Notes under the pieces: model-generated
The model's input: only the letters and a program-made list of their open reading frames with translations
Databases searched by the model: none
What the model was told of the DNA's origin: nothing
In this document: piece by piece, positions 14,930-21,254 of the stretch
Layout: every line of letters starts with the position of its first letter
Numbering within the stretch: position 1 is the stretch's first letter
Made by a program: the position numbers and the translations under genes
Source of the DNA: an uncultured bacterium
GTDB lineage: Bacteria; Pseudomonadota; Gammaproteobacteria; Burkholderiales; Burkholderiaceae_C
DNA: 34,004 nt
Assembly: GCA_903928495.1 (NCBI GenBank)
Contig: CAIYQZ010000053.1
Coordinates: 1-34,004 of the forward strand
Reading direction: 5' to 3'

Positions 14930-15154
14930 TCAAGCGTCGGTGCAGTTGCAGCCCACCAGTTCTTCGGCCACATCGCGGATGTGGTCGTACAGGGCGTCGG
15001 GCACGGGAATGTGCTCGGCCTGCTCGATGGATTCAGTGGTCAGCATCTGGCCGTGCTGCACCAGGACGGGCAACACCCGAACCAGGATGCGGTCAACGAT
15101 CATGGCCTCGCTCTTGGCTTTGGCACACACAAAAATATGCTTGGCGTCTTTCAC
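14930..15154 (-). CDS. 74-residue protein with CNC tail, first gene of the V4R/kinase unit
   Basis: A small soluble protein, starting at GTG (15154) with GGAG seven bases upstream. It opens MKDAKHIFVCAKAK, which recalls the KHIFVC start of thioredoxin-like [2Fe-2S] ferredoxins, but the rest of that fold's cysteine pattern is missing. Cysteines are at 10, 69 and 71, the last two in the tail VGCNCTDA. The middle is helical and Val/Leu-rich. I do not recognise the family. The stop is 10 bases from the start of the V4R-like gene, and it is read first in the unit, so it may be a partner, metal or redox module for the V4R protein or the kinase (inference). Confidence 0.65.
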   Translation of the reverse strand: MKDAKHIFVCAKAKSEAMIVDRILVRVLPVLVQHGQMLTTESIEQAEHIPVPDALYDHIRDVAEELVGCNCTDA

Positions 15155-15281
15155 GGCGAGGCTCCGATCAAAGGCAGTGTTTACATCTGGGGGTACTCAG
15201 CTTAACGCAAGGCAGTGGCTGCGAACAGACAGCCTGGCCTGGCTGTGGCAGCCCATCAACACCCACACGTCAGGCACACCG

Positions 15282-16412
15282 TCACGACTGCTGTTGCAGC
15301 CAGGCGCTCAGGGCGTCGGCATCGTTGGTGGTGCGCAGCGCGTCAAACGCGGCCTGCGCCTCCGGGTAGCGGCGGCGCAGCAGGTTGAGCCACTGCTTGA
15401 GCCGTCCGGCGCGGTGGCGGCGTTCCACCCGCCGCTCCACCAGCGCCCAGAAACTTTGCATCAGCGGTCTCATGTCGGCCCAAGGCACTGCCGGAGGCAC
15501 GCCAGCAGCCACGGTGGCACTGAACGCGCAGGCCGAACCTGGGCGACCCTCGGGCTGAAAGCCCTCAGAGGGGTCTACATTGATAGCTGAAAAACCATAT
15601 CCATCAAGCGACAGAGGCACTTCAGACCCTGATTTTTCGCCGCCCGCCAGCCGGGCGCGAATGGCCAAGGCCAGCCCAGGGTCGGCCACCATGCCCCTGC
15701 CCAGCATCAGGCTGGTGCAACCGCTGGCGGCCTGGGCGCGCAGGGCGTCGTCGACCGTCCAGATCTCGCCGTTGGCCACCAGCGGCAGCTTGACCACCCC
15801 ACGCAAGTCGGCAATGCGCTCCCAGTAGGCGGGCGGACGGTAGCCGTGCACCTTGGTGCGGGCATGCACCACGATTTCACTGGCCCCGGCGGCTTCAATG
15901 GCCAGTGCGTTGTCCTCGGCCTGCCGGTCGTCGGCATAGCCCAGCCGCATCTTGGCCGACACAGGCACATGGGCTGGCACGGCCCGGCGCACGGCGGCCA
16001 CGATGCGATGGATCAACTCGGGCTCCTGCAGTAGCGCAGAGCCACCACCGTGGCGGTTGACCACGTTGGCGGGGCAGCCAAAGTTCAGGTCCACCCCGTG
16101 CGAGCCGAGCTCTGCCAGGCGTGCGGCGTTCTCGGCCAGCAGCGTGGGATCGGAGCCCAGCAGTTGGCCGCGCACGGGCACCCCCGCCAGCGTGCGCCCG
16201 CCAGTCAGCAGCTCGGGCATGGTGCGGATGAACGAACGCGGGGGCAGCAGCGTGTCGGTGATGCGGATGAACTCGCTCACGCAGCGGTCGATGCCGCTGG
16301 GGTGCGGGCCCGCCGCTGCTGGGTCCGCAGCAGCACCTGCATCGACGCGCGTGAGCGTGTCGCGCAAAGCAAAGTCCAGCAGCCCTTCCATGGGCGCAAG
16401 CAGCAGTTGCAT
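15282..16412 (-). CDS. dusC: tRNA-dihydrouridine(16) synthase DusC with in-frame insertions
   Basis: An FMN-dependent enzyme that reduces uridine in the tRNA D-loop. MQLLLAPMEGLLDFALRD opens the barrel, RCVSEFIRIT follows, catalytic Cys113 is in NFGCPANVVNRHGGG, and NGEIWT and MLGRGMVADP are FMN and phosphate-binding blocks. At 376 residues it is longer than usual (about 310-335). Two insertions explain this: an Ala/Pro-rich stretch at about 25-39, and about 45 residues at about 259-303 containing a translated copy of a dispersed repeat. Both lie outside the catalytic motifs. The start at 16412 is the conserved MQLLLAP; the longer open frame upstream is shadow of ylqF. The gene lies 10 bases after ylqF, so the two are probably cotranscribed. 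Confidence 0.9.
   Translation of the reverse strand: MQLLLAPMEGLLDFALRDTLTRVDAGAAADPAAAGPHPSGIDRCVSEFIRITDTLLPPRSFIRTMPELLTGGRTLAGVPVRGQLLGSDPTLLAENAARLAELGSHGVDLNFGCPANVVNRHGGGSALLQEPELIHRIVAAVRRAVPAHVPVSAKMRLGYADDRQAEDNALAIEAAGASEIVVHARTKVHGYRPPAYWERIADLRGVVKLPLVANGEIWTVDDALRAQAASGCTSLMLGRGMVADPGLALAIRARLAGGEKSGSEVPLSLDGYGFSAINVDPSEGFQPEGRPGSACAFSATVAAGVPPAVPWADMRPLMQSFWALVERRVERRHRAGRLKQWLNLLRRRYPEAQAAFDALRTTNDADALSAWLQQQS
15583..15619 (+). repeat. Dispersed 37-bp repeat, copy B, inside the dusC reading frame
   Basis: ATAGCTGAAAAACCA, then CAAGCG and AGAGGCA, are shared with copies A and C; this copy is one base longer. On the minus strand it is translated within DusC as roughly PLSLDGYGFSAI (about residues 266-277). 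Flanking bases on both sides extend the insertion relative to a normal DusC. Confidence 0.6.
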
Positions 16413-16422
16413 GGCAGGCAGG

Positions 16423-17460
16423 TCAGTCGTGTGACGAGGGCGGTGGTGCGTTGTCACCACCGGGCTGCCCATGGGCCAAAGCGTAGGCGGCCTGTTTGCC
16501 GCGCCGGTCGCGCTTGCCGGTGCGCTTTTTCGGGGGTTTGCGGTCGGCTTTTTTGGCGTCGCGGGCTTCGTCGGCTTCCACGGCCAGGGCCTGCCATTCG
16601 GCAAATTCTTCAGGCAGTTCGAGCGTGATGCGGCCCAAGGCGCCGGTGCGCAGGTCGGTGATGACGCGCTCTGCCGCCTTTTGCCAGTCCACATGCCCGC
16701 CTTTGCCCACAGCTTGCACCTTGCCCGCAATGGCCTCCAGCAGTTGTTCGTCGGTGAGGGCTGCCACCTCGTCCACCGCCTGTGCCAGCTTGTAGCGGGC
16801 TTTCAGGAGCGCGGCGTAGGGCTTGGCAGCGTAGTGCAGAAACTCCAGCGCCACCTCGGGCTCGTCATAAGCGTTTTTGCCTACCGCGCCGCTGACCGCC
16901 AGGTTGAAGCCGCTGCGCTCGACATTGATGCGCGGCCACAACATGCCTGGGGTGTCATACAAATAGAAGTCGTCGGCCAGCACAAAGCGCTGTTCGTGGC
17001 GGGTCACACCGGCTTCGTCGCCAGTTTTGGCGGTTTTGCGGCCCACCAGGCTGTTGATGAGTGTGGACTTGCCCACATTGGGCACACCGCCAATCAGCAC
17101 GCGCATGGGCTTGACCATGCCGCCGCGCAGCGGGGCCAGCTCAAAGCAGCTGTCGCGCAGGCGCTGAACGGGCTTTTTCTCGCCCACACCCGGGTTGGCG
17201 CTCAGGGCAAACGCCTGCGTGCCAGGCTGGGCGTTGTAGTGCGCCAGCCAGATGGCCGTGCGCTCAGGGTCGGCCAGGTCTTGTTTGTTCAGCACCTTGA
17301 CGGTGGGGCGGCCCGCCGTCAGTTCGGCCAGCATGGGGTTGGCGCTCGACCCAGGCAGGCGGGCGTCGAGCAGCTCAATGAACACGTCGATGTCTTTCAC
17401 CCGCGCCTCGATGGCTTTGCGGGTGAGGTTCATGTGGCCGGGGAACCATTGAATGGCCAT
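16423..17460 (-). CDS. ylqF: YlqF/RbgA family circularly permuted ribosome-assembly GTPase
   Basis: A 345-residue GTPase with permuted motif order: G4 NKQD (58-61) comes before G1 GGVPNVGKST (124-133) and G3 DTPG (169-172). The start, MAIQWFPGHMNLTRKAI, is diagnostic of YlqF/RbgA, which in Bacillus acts in late assembly of the 50S subunit. The C-terminal third is the family's RNA-binding helical region, followed by a basic tail (KKADRKPPKKRTGKRDRR, about 304-321) and a Pro/Ser-rich end not needed in the family core. The gene lies between gshA upstream and dusC downstream on the same strand; the gap to gshA holds repeat copy C, and no promoter was recognised. The product acts in the cytoplasm on the ribosome. 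Confidence 0.92.
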   Translation of the reverse strand: MAIQWFPGHMNLTRKAIEARVKDIDVFIELLDARLPGSSANPMLAELTAGRPTVKVLNKQDLADPERTAIWLAHYNAQPGTQAFALSANPGVGEKKPVQRLRDSCFELAPLRGGMVKPMRVLIGGVPNVGKSTLINSLVGRKTAKTGDEAGVTRHEQRFVLADDFYLYDTPGMLWPRINVERSGFNLAVSGAVGKNAYDEPEVALEFLHYAAKPYAALLKARYKLAQAVDEVAALTDEQLLEAIAGKVQAVGKGGHVDWQKAAERVITDLRTGALGRITLELPEEFAEWQALAVEADEARDAKKADRKPPKKRTGKRDRRGKQAAYALAHGQPGGDNAPPPSSHD

Positions 17461-17478
17461 GGGCTATGCGCTTTCTGT

Positions 17479-17514
17479 ATAGCTAAAAAGCCATACCAGA
17501 CAATCGGTAGGGCA
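17479..17514 (+). repeat. Dispersed 36-bp repeat, copy C
   Basis: Begins ATAGCTAAAAAGCCA and ends CGGTAGGGCA, in the 70-base gap between gshA and ylqF. It aligns without gaps to copy A, 29 of 36 identical by my count. A T-rich stretch (GTTTTT, then TTGTATTTT) follows up to the gshA stop. Confidence 0.65.
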
Positions 17515-17530
17515 CGTTTTTGCTTGTATT

Positions 17531-19093
17531 TTACCGTGGCGGAGGCAGGCCCTGCCCCAGGCGGCGGGGCGACACGTATTCCTGCCTGTAGATCTCGAAG
17601 GGCATGGAGTCGGTGTCTTCAATGGCCTTCTGGTCTGCCAGGCTCTGACGGGTTTCGGCCTCGAAGGCCGCCTGTTGCTCAGGCGTCCACGGCAGGCCCA
17701 GCAGGTGCTGGTGGGTGTGGGCCGAGCACTCGCGCACAAAGCCCACAAACGATTGGTCAGTGCGCGCACGCACACCGGCCAGCACACGGGCAGAGGGGCT
17801 GGTGTCCAGCGCTGTCAGGCGCGCCACCATGGCGGCCAACGCGTCGGCGTGGGGCGTGCCGACGTCAGCTTCGCGGTCCAGCCGCTGGGCCACGGGGGCC
17901 ATGGCGGCCAGCAGTTCATGGCCCCAATCGGTCAGTGCCACAAGCTGCCAATCGCGCTGCAATTGCAGCCCCGGCTCGCGGCCACGGGCGGCGGTCAGGT
18001 GCTGGTTGTGCGCCATCTCGGCCACCTCGGCCGGCGTGTCGTTCGCGCTGTCGGACACCAGGCAGTGCAACAGGAACGTGTCGAGGAAGCGCAGCGTTTG
18101 CGCGTTGATGCCGATGGGCTCGAACGGATCTAGGTCGAGCAAGCGAACTTCCACGTATTCCACGCCACGTTCGCGCAGGGCGTGCAGCGGGCGCTCGCCT
18201 TGTTTGATGGTGCGCTTGGGGCGGATGGTGCCGTAGAACTCGTTTTCAATCTGCAGCAGCGTGGTGGCCAGTTGCAGGTAGTCGCCACCAGGGTTGCGGA
18301 TGCCCAGCGCCTCGTACGCAGGCCAGGGGCGGGTGAGCGCGTCTTGCAGGCTGGCGGCGTAGCCTTCCAACCCGTTGTAGCTCACGCACAGCGAGGCTTG
18401 TGCGTCGCTCTGGTAGCCCAGGCGGCCCATGCGAAGCGACGTGCCGTGCGGCATGTGCAGCGTGCGCCCGGCCAGAACCTGCAGTTCGTGCTCGCGCCCT
18501 TCCACAAAACTGCCGCACACGGCGGGCGACGCGCCCAGCAGCACCAGCAGCAAAAACGCATGGCGGCGGAAGTTGCGGATGAGGCTGAAATACTCTGCGC
18601 TGCCCACACCGGGCATGGACCAGTTGTAGTGAATGCCCGAAATGGTCTGCATGCGCCGCCCGTAGCGGTGACCCAAGCCCATGCGGTAGACGCTCTTGGC
18701 GCGGCCCACATTGGAGCTGCCGTAGCGCCCCAGCGGAATGGTTTCGTCGGTGGGCAGCCCACACGGCATGCTGGAGGCCCACAGCATCTCGTCGCCTTGG
18801 GCCGCAAGGGTGCGCAGTGTGAACTGGTGAATGCGCGTCAGCTCGTCCAGGCAACCGTCCACGCTGCCGTGCACGCCGGTGATGAGTTCGAGCTGGCTCT
18901 CGCTGTAATCGGTGGTGATGTGCGGGTGCGTCAACGCCGAACCCAAGCCCGCTGGATGGGGCGTGAGGGCCAGCAGGCCATCGGGGCGCGAGCGCAGGCT
19001 TTCTTTTTCAATGCCACGGCGCATGCCTTGCAACTGGCCAGGAGGCAGCGCTTGCAGGCGCTCAATGATGATGTGAACAGGGGTCAAAGACAT
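17531..19093 (-). CDS. gshA: Glutamate-cysteine ligase (class I GshA)
   Basis: Catalyses the first and rate-limiting step of glutathione synthesis: ATP-dependent joining of glutamate and cysteine. At 520 residues it has the normal class I (gammaproteobacterial-type) length. Signature blocks are GIEKESLR (27-34), TDYSESQLELIT (61-72), SSMPCGLP, GLGHRYGRRMQTISGIHYN, and ENEFYGTIRPKR with the acidic metal-binding residues, then VEYVEVRLLDLDPFEPIG. The start at 19093 fits the family (MSLTPVHIIIERL). It is divergent from the periplasmic FKBP gene, with 97 bases between them that include a 12-bp perfect palindrome. It is cytoplasmic. gshB is not in the window. Confidence 0.95.
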   Translation of the reverse strand: MSLTPVHIIIERLQALPPGQLQGMRRGIEKESLRSRPDGLLALTPHPAGLGSALTHPHITTDYSESQLELITGVHGSVDGCLDELTRIHQFTLRTLAAQGDEMLWASSMPCGLPTDETIPLGRYGSSNVGRAKSVYRMGLGHRYGRRMQTISGIHYNWSMPGVGSAEYFSLIRNFRRHAFLLLVLLGASPAVCGSFVEGREHELQVLAGRTLHMPHGTSLRMGRLGYQSDAQASLCVSYNGLEGYAASLQDALTRPWPAYEALGIRNPGGDYLQLATTLLQIENEFYGTIRPKRTIKQGERPLHALRERGVEYVEVRLLDLDPFEPIGINAQTLRFLDTFLLHCLVSDSANDTPAEVAEMAHNQHLTAARGREPGLQLQRDWQLVALTDWGHELLAAMAPVAQRLDREADVGTPHADALAAMVARLTALDTSPSARVLAGVRARTDQSFVGFVRECSAHTHQHLLGLPWTPEQQAAFEAETRQSLADQKAIEDTDSMPFEIYRQEYVSPRRLGQGLPPPR

Positions 19094-19106
19094 ACGGGGA
19101 AGTTAC

Positions 19107-19118
19107 CACGCATGCGTG
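19107..19118. promoter_or_regulatory. 12-bp perfect palindrome between gshA and the FKBP gene
   Basis: CACGCATGCGTG is its own reverse complement and lies 14 bases upstream of the gshA start in the shared divergent region. It could be an operator for gshA. A palindrome of this length can also arise by chance in GC-rich DNA, and I know of no regulator with this consensus here. Confidence 0.25.
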
Positions 19119-19190
19119 AAGCGCCGGGGACGGTGCGCGACAGTCTCCCCCTAAACTACGGGCATTGCCCACCAACCCGACACCTCCACC

Positions 19191-19601
19191 ATGATGCGCA
19201 CCTGCTTTGCCTCCGCCCTGATCGCCGCCCTCAGCCTCAGCGGCGCAGCCTGGGCCCAGACCGCCGCCGAAACCCTGCCGTCGGGCGTGAAAATCCAGCA
19301 CACCACCGTAGGCACCGGCGCCAGCCCCAAGGCCAGTGACACCGTGAAGGTGCACTACCGTGGCACGCTGGCCGACGGCAAAGAGTTCGACAGCTCCCAC
19401 AAGCGCAACGCCCCCGCCACCTTCCCGCTGGGTCGCGTGATTCCTTGCTGGACGGAAGGCGTGCAAAAGCTGAAAGTGGGCGGCAAAGCCACCCTCACCT
19501 GCCCGCCTGCCACTGCCTATGGTGCCCAGGGTGCGGGCGGTGTGGTGCCTCCCAACGCCACGTTGACCTTTGAAGTGGAACTGCTGGCCATCGGCGGCTG
19601 A
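19191..19601 (+). CDS. Periplasmic FKBP-type peptidyl-prolyl cis-trans isomerase
   Basis: A 136-residue exported isomerase: Sec signal peptide MMRTCFASALIAALSLSG with cleavage after AWA-Q, then a single FKBP domain (about 28-135). Family blocks are VKVHYRGTLADGKEFDSS, FPLGRVIPCWTEGVQKLKVG and PPATAYGAQG, then IPPNATL-like VPPNATLTFEVELL. It should speed proline isomerisation of proteins folding in the periplasm. There is no dimerisation domain, so it is the short, single-domain form rather than FkpA. A second ATG follows at 19194. It is the first of four plus-strand genes with short gaps. Confidence 0.92.
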   Translation: MMRTCFASALIAALSLSGAAWAQTAAETLPSGVKIQHTTVGTGASPKASDTVKVHYRGTLADGKEFDSSHKRNAPATFPLGRVIPCWTEGVQKLKVGGKATLTCPPATAYGAQGAGGVVPPNATLTFEVELLAIGG

Positions 19602-19622
19602 CGCCCTATAGGAAGCGCGGTC

Positions 19623-19910
19623 ATGCAGGCAGCCCCGTTCTACACGGCACGCCTCGAACCCACGGGCGAGCAATTCGACGCGTGGCCCGACCGCTCGCTG
19701 CTGCAGTCCGCAGAAGAAGGGCAGGTTCCATGGCCCAGTTCGTGCCGCAACGGCACTTGCCGCACCTGCCTGGGGGTTCTGGTTTCCGGTGAGGTGACCT
19801 ACGCGGTGGAATGGCCGGGCCTGAGCGCCGAGGAAAAAGCCGACGGCTGCGTACTGCCCTGTGTTGCACTCCCCGCTTCCGACGTGGTGCTGCGCTCACC
19901 GGGTCCGTGA
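19623..19910 (+). CDS. Plant-type [2Fe-2S] ferredoxin
   Basis: A 95-residue ferredoxin with cluster cysteines Cys41, Cys46, Cys49 and Cys80 (C-x4-C-x2-C-x30-C) in SSCRNGTCRTC and CVLPC, the pattern of plant-type [2Fe-2S] domains that serve oxygenases and reductases. Cys76 is extra. The domain fills the protein; no reductase part is fused. It lies 21 bases after the FKBP gene and 34 bases before a flavoprotein gene. Flavoprotein and ferredoxin are therefore likely redox partners (inference), although no oxygenase gene is adjacent. The ATG at 19623 is placed after the weak purine stretch GGAAGCG. Confidence 0.88.
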   Translation: MQAAPFYTARLEPTGEQFDAWPDRSLLQSAEEGQVPWPSSCRNGTCRTCLGVLVSGEVTYAVEWPGLSAEEKADGCVLPCVALPASDVVLRSPGP

Positions 19911-19944
19911 TCGCCCCGCGCCCGGCAAGCGCTACCATAGGCCC

Positions 19945-21234
19945 ATGAAATCCTCCAAGGAACCGGACTTTGGCGCCACCGGCCAGTTTGAACTGACGGG
20001 GGTCTACCACTCCGACCGCAAAGCCGACGCCACCTTTGCCACCACCCTGGGCATGGAACGCATCAAGTCGCTGCTCCTGCTGGGTGCGGGTGAAGCGCAT
20101 CTGCAGGTGCTCATGCAACTGGCAAGGCACCGCCGGGCAGACCTCGACGTGACGCTGGTCACCCCATGGTCGTACAAAACCAGTGCGGCCATGGCCGCCG
20201 GTTATGTGGCCGGTGAACACCCGCTGGCTGCGTGCCAGATCGACCTCGAACGGCTGGTGAAAGAGGCGGGTGTGCGCTGGATCAGCGCCCGCTGCAGCGG
20301 GCTGGACGCCAACACGTCGTCCGTCATGCTGGACTACGGTGCGAGCGGCGCCACAGTCACGGGGCAGCGCACCAGTTCCATGGTGGGGCGGCCCGCCGTG
20401 CTGACCTGCGACTACCTCAGCATTGACACCGGCACAGTCATGGAGCGCCGCCAACTTGATGGTTTTCTGCCAGGCGCAGCCGACCATGCCTTGCTCTACA
20501 AGCCAACCGAGCAATTCATCAACCGCTGGACACAAACCGTCAACCAGGCCAGGTCGCGGCCGGGCACGTCATTGAGCGTGTGCGTGATCGGGGCCGACAC
20601 CGTCGGTGTGGAACTGTGCTTTGCCATCGGGCACGGACTTAAAAAAGCAGGCATCGCGCACCAGATTCACCTCGTGACACACGGGCAGGCGCTGGCTGAG
20701 GACCAGACAACAGGCGTGCGCAAGCGCGTTGCGGCTTTGCTGAAAAAACACGGTGTGGCAGTGGTGCCTCAACGGTGCCTGCGCGTCCAAGCGCAAGGAG
20801 TGGAGTTGGACAACGGCACCACCCTGGCCGCCCACACCGTGGTGCTGGCCACGGGCGACCAACCACCTGACTGGCTGGCACACAGCGGACTGGCGATGGA
20901 CCGGGGCGGTCGAGTGGAGGTCAACACCCACTTGCAAAGCACCTCACACCCGCGCGTGTTTGCAGCTGGGGGCGTGGCTACGCGTCCGGGACCGGCAAGC
21001 AGCAAGTCAGGCATCAACGGCCAGGCAGCAGGACCGGACCTCGCACTGAACCTGCTGGCCACGCTCAGCGACCAGCCCCTGAACAACCACAACCCGAATG
21101 CGGCAGGCGTGTCGTTCCTGAACTGTGGCGGGGGACATGCCATCGCATCCTGGGGCCCATTGAGTGCCGAGGGCCACTGGGTCTGGCGCCTCAAGCAGCG
21201 CCAGGACCACCACCACCTGGCCAGCCTGCGCTGA
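19945..21234 (+). CDS. FAD-dependent pyridine nucleotide oxidoreductase (Ndh / SelD-N-terminal-like)
   Basis: A 429-residue flavoprotein. The first Rossmann motif is LLLLGAGEAHLQVL (43-56), followed by DVTLVTPWSYKTSAAMAAGY (68-87), which resembles the oxidoreductase found fused to selenide-water dikinase and also type-II NADH dehydrogenases. The NAD(P)H-binding motif is VCVIGADTVGVEL (212-224). The last FAD motif reads VFAAGGVAT (338-346), with Gly where Asp is usual. There is no redox CxxxxC pair, so it is not a disulfide reductase. The start at 19945 (MKSSKEPDFG) leaves about 35 extra residues before the FAD fold. It sits between the ferredoxin and the kinase-HDOD-GAF gene, with gaps of 34 and 20 bases. 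Confidence 0.8.
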   Translation: MKSSKEPDFGATGQFELTGVYHSDRKADATFATTLGMERIKSLLLLGAGEAHLQVLMQLARHRRADLDVTLVTPWSYKTSAAMAAGYVAGEHPLAACQIDLERLVKEAGVRWISARCSGLDANTSSVMLDYGASGATVTGQRTSSMVGRPAVLTCDYLSIDTGTVMERRQLDGFLPGAADHALLYKPTEQFINRWTQTVNQARSRPGTSLSVCVIGADTVGVELCFAIGHGLKKAGIAHQIHLVTHGQALAEDQTTGVRKRVAALLKKHGVAVVPQRCLRVQAQGVELDNGTTLAAHTVVLATGDQPPDWLAHSGLAMDRGGRVEVNTHLQSTSHPRVFAAGGVATRPGPASSKSGINGQAAGPDLALNLLATLSDQPLNNHNPNAAGVSFLNCGGGHAIASWGPLSAEGHWVWRLKQRQDHHHLASLR

Positions 21235-21254
21235 TTCCGCCCGGCATCCCTGCC

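Noticed and set aside
16471-18108. Plus-strand open frame of 545 codons opposite ylqF and gshA
   Set aside because: Antisense shadow spanning two clear minus-strand genes and the gap between them.
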